From NCBI GenBank assembly GCA_003014445.1, contig PYGH01000005.1:62001-126000 (forward strand): a stretch of DNA of 64,000 nt, written 5' to 3'. The DNA is from Fusobacterium naviforme. GTDB lineage: Bacteria > Bacillota > Clostridia > Lachnospirales > Lachnospiraceae. The notes beneath the pieces were generated by a model that saw nothing but the letters and a program-made list of their open reading frames with translations, did no database searches and was not told where the DNA came from. Shown piece after piece: positions 8,299-18,851 of this stretch. The position numbers and the translations under genes were made by a program. Every line of letters begins with the position of its first letter. The first letter of the stretch is position 1.

Positions 8299-8937
8299 TC
8301 AGAGAACTGCCTGTATATCGGCAAAAACTTGCTCCATATCCTGCGTTCCGTCCACCGTCTTCAGCACCTGCTGTCCCGCATAGTAATCAATGAGAGGTTT
8401 GGTCTGTTCGTGGTAGACCTGAAGCCGCTTCTCAACGGTCTCCGGCCGGTCGTCATCCCGAAGGATCAGCTCTCCTCCGCAGAGATCGCATACGCCCTCT
8501 CTGCTGCTGGGATTGAATATGATGTGATAAGTCGCCCCACAGTGTGTGCAGACTCTGCGTCCGCTCATCCTGTGAACGATGTGCTCATCCGGTACGTCGA
8601 TATTGATTGCTCTGTCAATGCGCTCTCCCTCGCGCTGCAGTGCCTCTGTGAGGCTCTCTGCCTGCGGGATGGTACGCGGAAAGCCATCCAGAACATAGCC
8701 GTTGCTGCAATCCTCCTCATGGATGCGATCCATCAGCATTCCGATGGTCACCTCATCCGGTACGAGCGCGCCCTGGTCAATATAGCTCTTCGCCTTCCGG
8801 CCCAGCTCCGTCCCAGCCTTGATATTGACCCGGAAGATATCTCCGGTGGAGATATGCGGAAGGTTATAGCGCTCCGCAATTTTCTTTGCCTGTGTTCCCT
8901 TACCGGCGCCGGGGGCGCCCAGCATTACGATCTTCAT
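8299..8937 (-). CDS. adk: Adenylate kinase, zinc-binding lid type
   Basis: 212 residues from ATG 8937 (AGGGAGG five to six nt upstream; an in-frame GTG five codons earlier overlaps that site and is rejected). Interconverts ATP+AMP and 2 ADP. P-loop GAPGAGKGTQ at about residues 7-16, AMP-binding GFPRT, and a lid with four Cys (CTHC...CDLC) as in Gram-positive zinc lids. It lies between secY and map. Confidence 0.97.
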   Translation of the reverse strand: MKIVMLGAPGAGKGTQAKKIAERYNLPHISTGDIFRVNIKAGTELGRKAKSYIDQGALVPDEVTIGMLMDRIHEEDCSNGYVLDGFPRTIPQAESLTEALQREGERIDRAINIDVPDEHIVHRMSGRRVCTHCGATYHIIFNPSSREGVCDLCGGELILRDDDRPETVEKRLQVYHEQTKPLIDYYAGQQVLKTVDGTQDMEQVFADIQAVL

Positions 8938-9023
8938 AGCTGCCTCCCTCACAGATGAATCCGACCCAGCACAGATACAGCCGGGCCGGAAGTTCCGATG
9001 GAGCCCTGCCCCTCAGCTCTGCC

Positions 9024-10355
9024 TCACTCGCTCAAGAAGCCTCTGTAGTTTCTCACCAGCATGGTGGACTCAATGGACTTCAGCGTCTCAATAATGACAC
9101 CGACAATGATGATCAGCGAGTTTCCGGTAAACGACAGGCTGCTGATATTAAAGAAACCCGATATGATGATCGGAACCACAGCAACAATCGTGAGACCTGT
9201 CGCGCCGAGGAAAATAACGTAATTCAGAATTTTGCTCAGATAGTCGCTCGTCGGCTTTCCCGGACGTATGCCCGGAATGAAGCCGCCTGACTTCTTCATG
9301 TTGTTCGCGACCTCAAGCGGATTAAAAGTGATTGAGGTATAGAAGTAAGCGAACAGAATAATCAACACAATGTAGATCAGCAATCCGATGGAATACACCG
9401 GTCTGTCCATCTTCAGCCAGTTTGAGGAATTCAGAAGCATCAGCAGCTTCCCCGGAATACTGGTGTAATCAATGGGAAAGAACTGTGCGATCACCACCGG
9501 GAAGGACATCAGCGAGCTGGCAAAAATCACCGGAATGACACCTGCGGTATTGACCTTCAGCGGGATCTCGGCGGACTGTCCGCTGCCCATCATGCGGCGC
9601 CCCTGCACCTTTGCAGTATATTGCACCGGAATATGACGCTCCGCGTCGCAGAGCAGCACCGTGAACACCACCATGAGGAGCAAGCACGCTGCGATGATCA
9701 GCAGCGCAACGACCGCGGTCGCCACAGACTTGCTGTTCACAACAAAGCGCTCCCAGAGCGTGCCGAGATCTCTCGGCAGAGAGGAAATAATATTAATCAG
9801 AAGAACGATAGAGATACCGTTTCCGACTCCCTTCTCTGTGATGCGCTCGCCGATCCACATGAGGAAGGCACTTCCTGCCGTCATAGCAGAAATTGCTACG
9901 AGGACGCTCTTCGGTCCGAAGTGATAGAGCAGGCCCTGACTGCCGAAGCCCACTGCCATGGCGATTGACTCAATCAGAGCCAGTGCCACGGTCAGATACC
10001 TCGTGTAGCTCAGCATCTGCTTTCTCCCCTCCTGCCCCTCGCGCTGCAGCTCCTCGAGCTTCGGAATCGCGATGGTCATCAGCTCCATGATAATAGAGGA
10101 GGTGATGTAGGGGGTAATGCTGAGCGCCAGCACACTCATCTGCTCAAAGGAGCCACCGGTAATGGCGCTGAAAAAGCTGAACGCATTACCGGTTGCCTGA
10201 CGCTGCTGCTCAAAGAAATTCTTCAGATACTCCGTGTTAACGCCGGGGATGGGCAGGTTGCTTCCGAAGCGGATCACAACCAACATCATAAACGTATAAA
10301 GCAGACGATTACGAGTTTCCTTGATCTTCAGTGCGTTTTGGAGACTCTTCAGCAT
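9024..10355 (-). CDS. secY: Preprotein translocase subunit SecY
   Basis: 443 residues with ten predicted membrane spans; the channel of the Sec translocon. The N terminus (MLKSLQNALKIKETRNRLLYTFMMLVVIRFGSNLPIPGV) and cytoplasmic loops (AKVQGRRMMGSGQSAEIPLKVNTAGVIPVIFASSL) are diagnostic. Its start is one base past the rplO stop codon, implying translational coupling. Confidence 0.97.
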   Translation of the reverse strand: MLKSLQNALKIKETRNRLLYTFMMLVVIRFGSNLPIPGVNTEYLKNFFEQQRQATGNAFSFFSAITGGSFEQMSVLALSITPYITSSIIMELMTIAIPKLEELQREGQEGRKQMLSYTRYLTVALALIESIAMAVGFGSQGLLYHFGPKSVLVAISAMTAGSAFLMWIGERITEKGVGNGISIVLLINIISSLPRDLGTLWERFVVNSKSVATAVVALLIIAACLLLMVVFTVLLCDAERHIPVQYTAKVQGRRMMGSGQSAEIPLKVNTAGVIPVIFASSLMSFPVVIAQFFPIDYTSIPGKLLMLLNSSNWLKMDRPVYSIGLLIYIVLIILFAYFYTSITFNPLEVANNMKKSGGFIPGIRPGKPTSDYLSKILNYVIFLGATGLTIVAVVPIIISGFFNISSLSFTGNSLIIIVGVIIETLKSIESTMLVRNYRGFLSE

Positions 10356-10356
10356 C

Positions 10357-10797
10357 TCAGATCACCTCGCAGGTACCGCCTACAGCTTCAATTTTCGCCT
10401 TTGCGCTCTCGCTGAAAGCATTGACCTTAACGCTCAGCTTCTTCGTGAGCTCGCCGTTTCCAAGAATCTTGATCCCATCATGGGCATGAGAGATAATACC
10501 TGCCTGAATCAGGGTCTCCGCCGTCACTTCACTGCCCGCTTCAAGTTTCTCAAGCATATCGACATTGATCGAAACGATATCCTTGGTATTGCGGTTCTTG
10601 AAGCCACGCTTCGGAATGCGTCTGTACAGAGGCATCTGGCCTCCCTCAAAGCCCGGTCTCGGTGCTCCGGAACGAGCTTTCTGGCCCTTATGTCCCTTAC
10701 CGGCAGTCTTACCGTTGCCGGAAGCGTGTCCGCGTCCGCGTCTGAAATTATCAGAATGGACGGAACCCTCAGCCGGTCTTAAATTAGATAAATCCAT
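10357..10797 (-). CDS. rplO: Large ribosomal subunit protein uL15
   Basis: 146 residues. Gly-rich N terminus ([44 protein letters not shown]) typical of L15, then a globular C-terminal domain. It lies between rpmD and secY. Confidence 0.97.
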   Translation of the reverse strand: MDLSNLRPAEGSVHSDNFRRGRGHASGNGKTAGKGHKGQKARSGAPRPGFEGGQMPLYRRIPKRGFKNRNTKDIVSINVDMLEKLEAGSEVTAETLIQAGIISHAHDGIKILGNGELTKKLSVKVNAFSESAKAKIEAVGGTCEVI

Positions 10798-10822
10798 GAC
10801 TGCACCTCCATTAATCTATAAA

Positions 10823-11011
10823 TTACGCTTCAACTTCTTCGACTTTGACAAGATGTCTCACGTGCCAAACCATGCCTCTCACAGCATCATTGTCCGGCAT
10901 CGTAACTGTCTTGTGCATCTTGGTCAGGCCCAGAGCCACCACCGTTGCTCTCTGCTTCGGGATAGCGCCGATCGGGGACTTGACCAGAGTGATATTAAGC
11001 TTCTTAGCCAT
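10823..11011 (-). CDS. rpmD: Large ribosomal subunit protein uL30
   Basis: 62 residues ([33 protein letters not shown]). This is the usual bacterial length, 16 nt after rpsE. Confidence 0.96.
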   Translation of the reverse strand: MAKKLNITLVKSPIGAIPKQRATVVALGLTKMHKTVTMPDNDAVRGMVWHVRHLVKVEEVEA

Positions 11012-11027
11012 TTGTTTGTCCTCCTCT

Positions 11028-11543
11028 TCAGCCCAGAATCTCTTCTACAGACTTGCCGCGTCTCTTCGCAATCTCCTCCGGAGTGCGGATAGCGGTCAGG
11101 CCCGCCAGCGTCGCGAGAACGACATTGGTCTTGTTGTTGGAGCCCAGAGACTTGGTACGAATGTTCTGGATACCCGCAAGCTCAACTACCGCACGCACCG
11201 GGCCGCCAGCGATGATACCGTTACCTTCAGGAGCTCTCTTTAAGAGAACGGACGCGCTGCCGAATCTTCCGATGAAATCGTGCGGAATGCTCTTATTCTC
11301 ATCAATTGCGATGGAGACAACATTCTTCACTGCAGCTTCCTTGCCCTTACGGATCGCCTCCGGAACCTCTCCGGCCTTGCCAAGGCCGACGCCGACCCTG
11401 CCCTTGCCGTCGCCGACAACAACCAGAGCGGAGAAACGCATCGTGCGGCCGCCCTTGACGGTCTTGCTGACACGCTTGATGGCTACAACCTTGTCATTGA
11501 ACTCAGAGTTCTTCTGATCGTTTCTTTCACGATTCATTGCCAT
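11028..11543 (-). CDS. rpsE: Small ribosomal subunit protein uS5
   Basis: 171 residues. Double-stranded RNA-binding-type N-terminal domain ([48 protein letters not shown]) and C-terminal domain ending [13 protein letters not shown]. It contributes to decoding fidelity and mRNA entry. Confidence 0.97.
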   Translation of the reverse strand: MAMNRERNDQKNSEFNDKVVAIKRVSKTVKGGRTMRFSALVVVGDGKGRVGVGLGKAGEVPEAIRKGKEAAVKNVVSIAIDENKSIPHDFIGRFGSASVLLKRAPEGNGIIAGGPVRAVVELAGIQNIRTKSLGSNNKTNVVLATLAGLTAIRTPEEIAKRRGKSVEEILG

Positions 11544-11561
11544 TGTTCTCTATTCCCCCTC

Positions 11562-11930
11562 TTAGAATTGTAAGCCAGCCTCGCGAGCAGCATCTGCAAG
11601 CGCCTGGATCTTACCCGTATAGAGGAATCCACCTCTGTCAAATATAACTTCCTTAATACCCTTCTCAGCAGCTCTCTCAGCGATGAGCTTGCCGACATAA
11701 GCCGCAGCCTCAACGGTATTGGTGTGCTCGAGCGCGCTCTTTGCTTCCTTCTCAATCGTGGAAGCGGCGACAAGAGTCTTACCGACCGTGTCGTCAATAA
11801 TCTGAGCGTACATATGGCTGTTGCTTCTGAAAACTGCCAGGCGCGGTCTCATAGCGGTTCCGCTAAGCGTTCTGCGCATTCTCCAGTGCTTCTTAGCCCG
11901 GACAGCCTTTCTGGATTCTTTGCTTACCAT
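11562..11930 (-). CDS. rplR: Large ribosomal subunit protein uL18
   Basis: 122 residues. 5S rRNA-binding protein with [31 protein letters not shown] and the C-terminal [24 protein letters not shown]. It lies between rplF and rpsE. Confidence 0.97.
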   Translation of the reverse strand: MVSKESRKAVRAKKHWRMRRTLSGTAMRPRLAVFRSNSHMYAQIIDDTVGKTLVAASTIEKEAKSALEHTNTVEAAAYVGKLIAERAAEKGIKEVIFDRGGFLYTGKIQALADAAREAGLQF

Positions 11931-11947
11931 GCTTTATACCCTCCTAA

Positions 11948-12490
11948 TTATTTCTTACCGGTCTTACCGACTTTACGTCTGATGGTCTCCGTCTTATACT
12001 TGATGCCCTTGCCCTTATACGGCTCCGGCGCCCTCTTCTCACGGATTACTGCAGCGTACTGTCCGACTTTCTCTTTATCAATACCCTGAACCTTGATGAT
12101 GTTCTGACCCTCAAGTACGGTCGTAACACCCTCCGGATCTTCCATCTCCACCGGATGGGAGTAACCAAGGGACAGGACGAGTTTCGATCCCTGCTTTGCA
12201 GCTCTGTAGCCAACACCGTTGACCTCCAGAACCTTCTCATATCCCTCGTGTACGCCTACGACCATGTTCTTGATCAGGGTTCTTGTGAGACCGTGAAGCG
12301 CCTTATTTCTCTTCAGATCGTTCGGTCTCTCAACTATAATCTCGCTGCCTTCCTGCTTGATCGTCATCTCTGCGGGAAGTACTCTCTCCAGCGTACCCTT
12401 AGGACCTTTTACAGTCACAAGATTATTTTCTGCGATCGTTACGGTAACGCCCTCCGGGATCGCGATAGGCATTCTTCCAATTCGTGACAT
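11948..12490 (-). CDS. rplF: Large ribosomal subunit protein uL6
   Basis: 180 residues, two repeated domains. The second carries the signature [22 protein letters not shown] at about residues 154-177. It lies at the factor-binding region of the 50S subunit. Confidence 0.97.
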   Translation of the reverse strand: MSRIGRMPIAIPEGVTVTIAENNLVTVKGPKGTLERVLPAEMTIKQEGSEIIVERPNDLKRNKALHGLTRTLIKNMVVGVHEGYEKVLEVNGVGYRAAKQGSKLVLSLGYSHPVEMEDPEGVTTVLEGQNIIKVQGIDKEKVGQYAAVIREKRAPEPYKGKGIKYKTETIRRKVGKTGKK

Positions 12491-12551
12491 GCCGATTTCC
12501 TCCTATTTCTTTTAAATGGGGATAATTTGCACTTCATTCAGTAATCAGCGA

Positions 12552-12953
12552 TTACCAGATAAATGCAAGAACCTCACCGCCTACACCTAGACGACGTGCT
12601 TCCTTATCAGTAATCACGCCCTGGTTTGTAGAGATGATTGCTGTGCCGAGGCCACCGAGAACCTTCGGCATATCTTCCTTGCCCGCATAGATGCGAAGAC
12701 CGGGCTTGGAAATTCTCTTAAGACCTGTGATGATGCGCTCGTTCTTGGTCGCGCCATACTTCAGGGTGATACGGATATCCTTGAAGTTGCCGTTCTCAAC
12801 AAGCTCATACTTCTCGATATAGCCCTCGTTGACCAGAATATCTGCGATCGCGATTTTTGTTCTGGAAGCCGGGACATCGACCACGTCATGCTTTGCAGTA
12901 TTTGCATTGCGGATTCTCGTAAGCATATCTGCAATCGGATCGTTCGTTGTCAT
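12552..12953 (-). CDS. rpsH: Small ribosomal subunit protein uS8
   Basis: 133 residues. [36 protein letters not shown] at the N terminus and [26 protein letters not shown] at the C terminus. In other bacteria S8 represses the spc operon; no obvious S8 site was identified here. Confidence 0.97.
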   Translation of the reverse strand: MTTNDPIADMLTRIRNANTAKHDVVDVPASRTKIAIADILVNEGYIEKYELVENGNFKDIRITLKYGATKNERIITGLKRISKPGLRIYAGKEDMPKVLGGLGTAIISTNQGVITDKEARRLGVGGEVLAFIW

Positions 12954-12989
12954 GGAATGTTTCCTCCTGTTGAATTCAATCAGCTCAAA

Positions 12990-13175
12990 TTACCAGCTTG
13001 CCTTCATAACGCCCGGAATCTGACCCTTGTAAGCCAGCTCTCTGAAGCAGATACGGCAAATACCATACTTTCTGAGATAAGCGTGGGGACGTCCGCAGAT
13101 TCTGCAACGGTTGTACTCTCTCGTGGAGAACTTTGCCGGACGGGCCTGCTTGATCTTCATTGACTTCTTAGCCAT
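12990..13175 (-). CDS. rpsZ: Small ribosomal subunit protein uS14, zinc-binding type
   Basis: 61 residues with C-x2-C-x12-C-x2-C ([20 protein letters not shown]), the zinc form universal in Firmicutes. No zinc-independent paralogue is seen in this window. Confidence 0.97.
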   Translation of the reverse strand: MAKKSMKIKQARPAKFSTREYNRCRICGRPHAYLRKYGICRICFRELAYKGQIPGVMKASW

Positions 13176-13193
13176 GAATCTTTACCCTCCTGA

Positions 13194-13733
13194 TTATTTG
13201 GAAAACGGCATATTGAACAGAGTTAACAGGTAACGTGCCTCTTCGTCGGTATTTGCAGTTGTGACGAAGATGATGTCCATGCCGCGGACCTTATCTACCT
13301 TATCGTACTCGATTTCTGGGAAAATGAGCTGCTCCTTGATACCGAGCGCATAGTTTCCTCTGCCGTCAAACGCATTCGGGTTAACGCCTCTGAAGTCACG
13401 GACACGCGGAAGTGCGAGGTTGATCAGACGATCAGCAAACTCGTACATCTTCTCGCCGCGCAGCGTAACCTTGCAGCCGATCGGCATATCCTCACGGATC
13501 TTGAAGTTTGCAATGGACTTCTTGGACTTGGTGATGACAGCCTTCTGACCGGAGATGATCTCGAGATCGCGCACCGCAGCCTCAAGAACCTTGACGTTCT
13601 CCTTCGCTTCGCCGACGCCCATGTTGATCACAATCTTGTTAAGCTTCGGAACCTGCATCGGATTCTTGTATCCGAACTTCTCTTTCATCTTAGCGACAAT
13701 TTCGTTGTCGTAGATTTCTTTTAATCTAGCCAC
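13194..13733 (-). CDS. rplE: Large ribosomal subunit protein uL5
   Basis: 179 residues. 5S rRNA-binding protein of the central protuberance. Typical segments are [23 protein letters not shown] and [30 protein letters not shown]. Confidence 0.97.
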   Translation of the reverse strand: MARLKEIYDNEIVAKMKEKFGYKNPMQVPKLNKIVINMGVGEAKENVKVLEAAVRDLEIISGQKAVITKSKKSIANFKIREDMPIGCKVTLRGEKMYEFADRLINLALPRVRDFRGVNPNAFDGRGNYALGIKEQLIFPEIEYDKVDKVRGMDIIFVTTANTDEEARYLLTLFNMPFSK

Positions 13734-13756
13734 CTTGAATGTTCCTCCTCTCCGTC

Positions 13757-14062
13757 TCAGTCGATTGCCTTACCGGTCTTCTTCGCGACGCGGACCTTCT
13801 TGCCGTCCTTCATCTCAAATCCGACTCTGGTGGGCTTTCCGTCCACAACAAGCATTACATTGGAGATGTGGATAGAACCCTCTTTGGTGACGATTCCGCC
13901 GTTCTGGTTTGCAGCGTTCGGCTTCGTGTGCTTCTGAATCATATTGCAGCCCTCGACAACCACTCTGTCCTTGGCTGTATCTACATGTAAAACCTTTCCG
14001 CTCTTTCCGCTGTCCTTGCCGGAAATGATCTGAACGGTGTCGTCCTTCTTAATCTTACGCAT
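13757..14062 (-). CDS. rplX: Large ribosomal subunit protein uL24
   Basis: 101 residues. KOW motif near the N terminus ([22 protein letters not shown]). An assembly initiator protein of the 50S subunit, placed between rplN and rplE. Confidence 0.97.
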   Translation of the reverse strand: MRKIKKDDTVQIISGKDSGKSGKVLHVDTAKDRVVVEGCNMIQKHTKPNAANQNGGIVTKEGSIHISNVMLVVDGKPTRVGFEMKDGKKVRVAKKTGKAID

Positions 14063-14073
14063 TGCGGTCCTCC

Positions 14074-14442
14074 TTATAATACTTCCGGAGCAAGGGAAAT
14101 GATCTTCATGAACTGCTTATCACGAAGCTCTCTCGCAACCGGCCCGAAGATACGGGTTCCCGTAGGAGTCTTGTCCTCCTTGATGATAACTGCTGCGTTT
14201 TCATCAAAGGTGATATAGGAACCGTCCTTACGGCGGGTCTTATGTACGGTACGAACCACGACCGCCTTGACAACGTCGCCCTTCTTGACAACGCCGCCCG
14301 GCGTTGCATCTTTAACGGACGCTACGATAATATCGCCGATATGGGCATATCTTCTGGTAGATCCTCCCATAACACGGATGCAGAGGAGCTCCTTCGCACC
14401 GGTGTTGTCGGCAACCTTCAAACGTGTTTCCTGCTGAATCAT
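14074..14442 (-). CDS. rplN: Large ribosomal subunit protein uL14
   Basis: 122 residues ([50 protein letters not shown]). Highly conserved interface protein that contacts 16S rRNA and silencing factors. Confidence 0.97.
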   Translation of the reverse strand: MIQQETRLKVADNTGAKELLCIRVMGGSTRRYAHIGDIIVASVKDATPGGVVKKGDVVKAVVVRTVHKTRRKDGSYITFDENAAVIIKEDKTPTGTRIFGPVARELRDKQFMKIISLAPEVL

Positions 14443-14468
14443 GCCGGATACTCCTTCCTAAGCCTCTA

Positions 14469-14726
14469 TTATTTCGCCTTCTCGACGATCTTGACCAGTC
14501 TCCATCTCTTGTCTCTGGAAAGCGGTCTTGTCTCCATAATTTTGACTCTGTCGCCCACTCTGCACTCATTGTTCTCATCGTGAGCCTTGAACTTCTTGGT
14601 CTGCTTAATGATCTTGCCGTAAAGCGGGTGCTTTACGTGGTCCTCAACCGCAACCGTGATGGTCTTATCCATCTTGTCACTGACGACCTTGCCGACACGT
14701 GTTTTTCTAAGATTTCTCTCTTCCAC
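14469..14726 (-). CDS. rpsQ: Small ribosomal subunit protein uS17
   Basis: 85 residues, OB fold ([69 protein letters not shown]). Primary 16S rRNA-binding protein. Confidence 0.97.
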   Translation of the reverse strand: MEERNLRKTRVGKVVSDKMDKTITVAVEDHVKHPLYGKIIKQTKKFKAHDENNECRVGDRVKIMETRPLSRDKRWRLVKIVEKAK

Positions 14727-14744
14727 GGTTTATCTCCTTTCGGC

Positions 14745-14948
14745 TCACGCTTTTGCCTGCTCAGTGATAACAGTCTGGATTCTGGCGATGTTCTTGCGAA
14801 CCTCGCTGATTCTCGCAGTGTTATCCAGCTGGCTGGTCGCGTTCTGGAATCTGAGGTTGAAAAGCTCCTTCTTTGCGGAGACCAGCTCATCCTTCAGTTC
14901 TGCCGCACTCTTAGCTCTTAATTCTTCGACATACTTATTCGTTTTCAC
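14745..14948 (-). CDS. rpmC: Large ribosomal subunit protein uL29
   Basis: 67 residues from GTG 14948, giving the usual start [18 protein letters not shown]; another in-frame GTG nine bases upstream sits too close to the AAGGCGG site. Core [22 protein letters not shown]. Its first 14 bases overlap the end of rplP because rplP has an extended tail. Confidence 0.93.
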   Translation of the reverse strand: MKTNKYVEELRAKSAAELKDELVSAKKELFNLRFQNATSQLDNTARISEVRKNIARIQTVITEQAKA

Positions 14949-15411
14949 TCTGTTCACCGCCTTCTGCAGTCACCGCGGAAGCTTCGCTCACGCCTGCGTT
15001 GACATCTTCTTTGGACGCGATTTTGCACTTGCAGGGAAGCTTGTGCATAGCAAGGCGGAGAGCCTCTTTCGCGTCAGCCTCTGCGACACCGTCGATCTCA
15101 AAGAGAACGCGGCCCGGCTTAACTACAGCTACCCAGTACTCCGTGCTGCCCTTTCCGGAACCCATTCGGGTCTCAGCCGGCTTCGCGGTGACAGGCTTGT
15201 CCGGGAATACCTTGATCCAGACCTTGCCGCCGCGCTTGGTGTAACGTGTCAGCGCAACACGGGCAGCCTCGATCTGATTGGACTTGATCCAGCACGGCTC
15301 TGTGGCAACGAGTCCGTAGGAGCCGTGAGTAATTGTGTTGCCGCGCATCGCCTTGCCGGCCATGGAACCGCGGAACTGCTTTCTGTGCTTGACTCTCTTA
15401 GGCATTAACAT
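14935..15411 (-). CDS. rplP: Large ribosomal subunit protein uL16, acidic C-terminal extension
   Basis: 158 residues; most L16 proteins are about 137-145. The core is standard ([49 protein letters not shown]), binding 23S rRNA near the A site. The last 18 or so residues ([18 protein letters not shown]) are an acidic tail that runs into the rpmC start. ATG 15411 and ATG 15405 are both possible starts. Confidence 0.96.
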   Translation of the reverse strand: MLMPKRVKHRKQFRGSMAGKAMRGNTITHGSYGLVATEPCWIKSNQIEAARVALTRYTKRGGKVWIKVFPDKPVTAKPAETRMGSGKGSTEYWVAVVKPGRVLFEIDGVAEADAKEALRLAMHKLPCKCKIASKEDVNAGVSEASAVTAEGGEQSENE

Positions 15412-15413
15412 AA

Positions 15414-16073
15414 TTATTTAGCGCTCCCTTCTCTGGTCTCGGCCTTCGCCGGAAGAACTTCGCCCTTGTAGATCCAGACCTTGACGCCAACCTTGCCGTA
15501 GGTGGTATCCGCCTCAGCAAAGCCGTAGTCGATGTCTGCACGAAGGGTCTGCAGCGGGATGGTTCCCTCAGAGTAGAACTCACTTCTCGCAATATCTGCA
15601 CCGCCAAGACGGCCGGAGCAGCAGGTCTTGATTCCGAGTATGCCGGACTTCATGCTTCTCTGCATGGAAGACTTCATCGCGCGACGGAAGGAGGTTCTGT
15701 TCTCAAGCTGCTGCGCAATGTTCTCTGCGACGAGCTGAGCCTCTCTGTCCGGTCTTCTGACTTCCTTGATGTCGATGAAAACCTTCTTCTCGGTAAGCTT
15801 TGCAACTTCCTTCTTCAGCTTCTCAATCTCCGCGCCCTGCTTGCCGATCACAACGCCCGGCTTCGCAGTGTGGATGATGATGCGGACTCTGTCGGAGGCG
15901 CGCTCTATCTCGATGTCGCTCACGCCGGAGGCATACAGCTTCTTCTTCAGGAACTTTCTGATGTTGTAGTCCTCGACAAGATTGTCCGCGAAATCGCCCT
16001 CCGCGTACCATCTGGAATTCCAGTCCTTGATAACGCCGACTCTTAAGCCGTGCGGGTTAACTTTCTGTCCCAT
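15414..16073 (-). CDS. rpsC: Small ribosomal subunit protein uS3
   Basis: 219 residues. Type II KH domain with the GxxG-like loop in [22 protein letters not shown] (about residues 74-95), and a C-terminal domain ([36 protein letters not shown]). It lines the mRNA entry channel. Confidence 0.97.
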   Translation of the reverse strand: MGQKVNPHGLRVGVIKDWNSRWYAEGDFADNLVEDYNIRKFLKKKLYASGVSDIEIERASDRVRIIIHTAKPGVVIGKQGAEIEKLKKEVAKLTEKKVFIDIKEVRRPDREAQLVAENIAQQLENRTSFRRAMKSSMQRSMKSGILGIKTCCSGRLGGADIARSEFYSEGTIPLQTLRADIDYGFAEADTTYGKVGVKVWIYKGEVLPAKAETREGSAK

Positions 16074-16084
16074 TCTTTACCTCC

Positions 16085-16471
16085 TCACCTTTCGTCCAGA
16101 ACAACCGTGATGTGGCTCATTCTCTTGAAGATTCTGTACGCTCTTCCCTGTGCTCTGGGATGAATTCTCTTCATGATGGGGCCGTCGCCGGCATAGCACT
16201 CCGCTACGTAGAGCTTGTCTGCCTGCATATTGTTGTTGTTCTCTGCGTTCGCAATTGCGGACTCCAGGAGCTTCTTGATTACGCTGGAAGCGTATCTGGG
16301 ATTGTAGGATAAGATGCCGAGAGCAGTCTGTACGTCCTTACCTCTGATTGCATCAAGCACAAAGCATGCCTTCTGCACCGGGATTCTCGCGTAAGAAAGC
16401 TTTGCAGACGGTCTCTTATCATTCTGTGCGTTTCTTTCTCTTTTAATCTGGGCTCTATGTCCTTTAGCCAT
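16085..16471 (-). CDS. rplV: Large ribosomal subunit protein uL22
   Basis: 128 residues. Core SAKLSYARIPVQKACFVLDAIRGKDVQTALGILSYNPRYAS and the tunnel-lining hairpin AYRIFKRMSHITVVL. It lies between rpsS and rpsC. Confidence 0.97.
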   Translation of the reverse strand: MAKGHRAQIKRERNAQNDKRPSAKLSYARIPVQKACFVLDAIRGKDVQTALGILSYNPRYASSVIKKLLESAIANAENNNNMQADKLYVAECYAGDGPIMKRIHPRAQGRAYRIFKRMSHITVVLDER

Positions 16472-16500
16472 TTTGAAACCCTCCTTTCAAACCTTTCTTA

Positions 16501-16785
16501 TTATCTGGGCGACCCGACTTTTTTCTCGTCTGCGCCGTGGCCTCTGTAGGTTCTGGTCGCAACAAACTCGCCGAGCTTATGTCCTACCATATCCTCAGTA
16601 ATATATACCGGAACATGCTTTCTTCCGTCGTGTACCGCGATCGTCAGTCCGACCATAGCCGGGAAGATCGTGGAGCGGCGGGACCAGGTCTTAATGACAT
16701 TCTTCTGGCCAGAGTTGTTCATTTCTTCGACCTTCTTGAGCAGGCTTGCGTCTGCAAAGGGCCCTTTTTTCAGTGAACGTGCCAT
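16501..16785 (-). CDS. rpsS: Small ribosomal subunit protein uS19
   Basis: 94 residues ([62 protein letters not shown]). 30S head protein paired with S13. Confidence 0.97.
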   Translation of the reverse strand: MARSLKKGPFADASLLKKVEEMNNSGQKNVIKTWSRRSTIFPAMVGLTIAVHDGRKHVPVYITEDMVGHKLGEFVATRTYRGHGADEKKVGSPR

Positions 16786-16803
16786 CTGTTTTCTCCCCTC
16801 CTG

Positions 16804-17658
16804 TTAGTTTGCTGCAGAACCGGACTTGCCGTTTCTTCTTCTGACAATCAGCTTGTTGGAATGCTTGTTCTTCTTTCTGGTCTTGAGACCCATCGCAGGC
16901 TTGCCCCACGGTGTGCAGGGACCCGGGCGTCCGATCGGAGCTCTTCCCTCACCACCGCCGTGCGGATGGTCGTTCGGGTTCATGACAGAACCTCTGACGT
17001 GCGGACGAATGCCCATGTGTCTCTTTCTTCCAGCCTTACCAAGGTTGATGAGGCTGTGATCGCCGTTTCCGACGCCGCCTATCGTTGCGCGGCAGTTGAT
17101 CGGAACCATTCTCATCTCACCGGACGGAAGACGCAGAGTTGCGTACTTGCCTTCCTTTGCCATGAGCTGAGCGGTAATGCCCGCAGCTCTCGCAAGCTGA
17201 GCACCCTTGCCCGGCTGAAGCTCGATGTTGTGGATCTCGGCACCGACCGGAATCAGCGCAAGCGGAAGGCAGTTGCCGACTCTCGCCTCAGCCTTGTCTC
17301 CGCTCATAACGGTCTGTCCAATCTTCAGCCCCTCCGGAGCAAGGATGTAGGACTTCACGCCGTCTGCATAGCAGATGAGGGCGATATTCGCCGTTCTGTT
17401 CGGATCGTACTCAATTGCAACAACCTTTGCCGGGATGTTGTCCTTGGAATTTCTCTTGAAATCAATGATTCTGTATTTTCTTCTGGAGCCGCCGCCTCTG
17501 TGTCTGACGGTAATCTTGCCCTGTGCGTTGCGGCCGGCATTCTTTCTCAGAGCCTCAACGAGGGACTTCTCCGGCGTGGATTTCGTGATCTCGGCGAAAT
17601 CGGATCCCGTCATATTTCTTCTGGACGGGGTATACGCGGTATACTTCTTGATTCCCAT
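16804..17658 (-). CDS. rplB: Large ribosomal subunit protein uL2
   Basis: 284 residues from ATG 17658 behind AAAGGAGAG; the frame is open 31 codons further upstream, but that part is leader. Typical start [20 protein letters not shown], and the peptidyl-transferase-proximal segment [21 protein letters not shown] contains the conserved His. A 246-nt hairpin-rich gap separates it from rplW, unusually wide for this cluster. Confidence 0.97.
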   Translation of the reverse strand: MGIKKYTAYTPSRRNMTGSDFAEITKSTPEKSLVEALRKNAGRNAQGKITVRHRGGGSRRKYRIIDFKRNSKDNIPAKVVAIEYDPNRTANIALICYADGVKSYILAPEGLKIGQTVMSGDKAEARVGNCLPLALIPVGAEIHNIELQPGKGAQLARAAGITAQLMAKEGKYATLRLPSGEMRMVPINCRATIGGVGNGDHSLINLGKAGRKRHMGIRPHVRGSVMNPNDHPHGGGEGRAPIGRPGPCTPWGKPAMGLKTRKKNKHSNKLIVRRRNGKSGSAAN

Positions 17659-17904
17659 TGTTCTCTCCTTTAGTTTTTTATCACGGATTTGCACCGTATA
17701 TGTCATGAAAGTCCCGGAAGGCGGACATACAGGAGGCGGATTTATCCGCACGACTGCATGAACATCTGACGGGCTGAGCGCATGAGCAGGAGGGCCGAAG
17801 GGCCGAACTGCGAATGCGGGCAGAGGATGCGAAGCATCCGGCTTTCATGTATAGTGAAGCGTACTGTCAAAGGCACAACGTCTTCATATGTGATGAAGCG
17901 CTCT
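17659..17904 (-). promoter_or_regulatory. Hairpin-rich intercistronic spacer upstream of rplB
   Basis: The only wide gap in the S10 half of the cluster. It holds TATGTC/GACATA enclosing 17699-17729, GCGGAT/ATCCGC at 17736-17749, GGCC/GGCC at 17793-17804 and GGATGC/GCATCC at 17825-17839. No T-tract or convincing promoter is present. Possible roles are message processing or an autoregulatory site; neither is shown. Confidence 0.45.
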
Positions 17905-18204
17905 TTAGAGCCCCTGGAACACCTCGATCTCCTTGGAATCAGCCGTCAGCTGAACGATAGCCTTCTTGGTCTTGGCTGTCTTTCCATAGGTAGCGCCTCT
18001 GCGCTTTGTCTTGGTCGGGCAGTTCATGGTGTTCACAGAAGCAACCTTGGTTCCTGCAAACATCTTTTCAACCGCTTCCTTAATCATGGTCTTATTTGCC
18101 TCCGGGTGAACGAGGAAGCTGTACTTCTTCTCGCCCATTCCGGCCATGCTCTTCTCAGTAACAAGCGGCTTGAGGATCACATCATAGTACTGAATGCTTG
18201 CCAT
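17905..18204 (-). CDS. rplW: Large ribosomal subunit protein uL23
   Basis: 99 residues ([45 protein letters not shown]). Tunnel-exit protein that docks SRP and trigger factor. Its ATG overlaps the rplD stop by one base (TAATG). Confidence 0.97.
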   Translation of the reverse strand: MASIQYYDVILKPLVTEKSMAGMGEKKYSFLVHPEANKTMIKEAVEKMFAGTKVASVNTMNCPTKTKRRGATYGKTAKTKKAIVQLTADSKEIEVFQGL

Positions 18205-18824
18205 TATGCGTATACCTCCTCAATTGCGGAGACAGCTGCCTTGGAAGCCACAACCGTATTGTACTTCAGGATATCGTACACATTGATGGTCTTCGGGGAA
18301 GCAGTCTTGACACCCGCGATATTTCTTGCGGAAAGCACAGTGTTCATCTCTCCCTCCGGAGCGACAACCAGGGCTTTCTCTACCTTCAGATTCTTAAGGG
18401 TTTCAACCATCTTCTTGGTCTTAATCTCAGCCATGCCAAAATCATCAACCACGATGAACTTATTCTCCTGAACGCGGCTGGAGAGCGCGCACTTGAGTGC
18501 ATGTCTCTTCTCCTTCTTGTTCAGGGTCATGGTGTAATCTCTCGGGGTCGGAGCAAATACGACGCCGCCGCCCTTCCACTGCGGAGCTCGCGTGGAGCCC
18601 TGTCTCGCGTGACCGGTTCCCTTCTGTCTCCACGGCTTCCTTCCGCCTCCGGAAACCTCGGAACGAGTCTTTGCTTTCTGGGTGCCCTGACGCATATTCG
18701 CAAGCTGTGCGACAACCGCCATATGTACAAGATGCTCATTCAGCTCAACGCCAAAGATCGCATCATTCAAGTCAATCTTGCCGACTTCCTGTCCGTCTGT
18801 GTTAAAAACAGATACATTTGCCAT
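18204..18824 (-). CDS. rplD: Large ribosomal subunit protein uL4
   Basis: 206 residues. The tunnel loop segment [39 protein letters not shown] is diagnostic. In enterobacteria L4 represses its own operon; here the leader upstream of rpsJ is a candidate target. Confidence 0.97.
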   Translation of the reverse strand: MANVSVFNTDGQEVGKIDLNDAIFGVELNEHLVHMAVVAQLANMRQGTQKAKTRSEVSGGGRKPWRQKGTGHARQGSTRAPQWKGGGVVFAPTPRDYTMTLNKKEKRHALKCALSSRVQENKFIVVDDFGMAEIKTKKMVETLKNLKVEKALVVAPEGEMNTVLSARNIAGVKTASPKTINVYDILKYNTVVASKAAVSAIEEVYA

Positions 18825-18851
18825 TTTAAGCTTTCCTCCTTTCCTCTCGAA

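Noticed and set aside
17659-17751. 31-codon N-terminal extension of rplB
   Set aside because: ATG 17658 has AAAGGAGAG and gives the universal L2 start; the extension is hairpin-rich leader.
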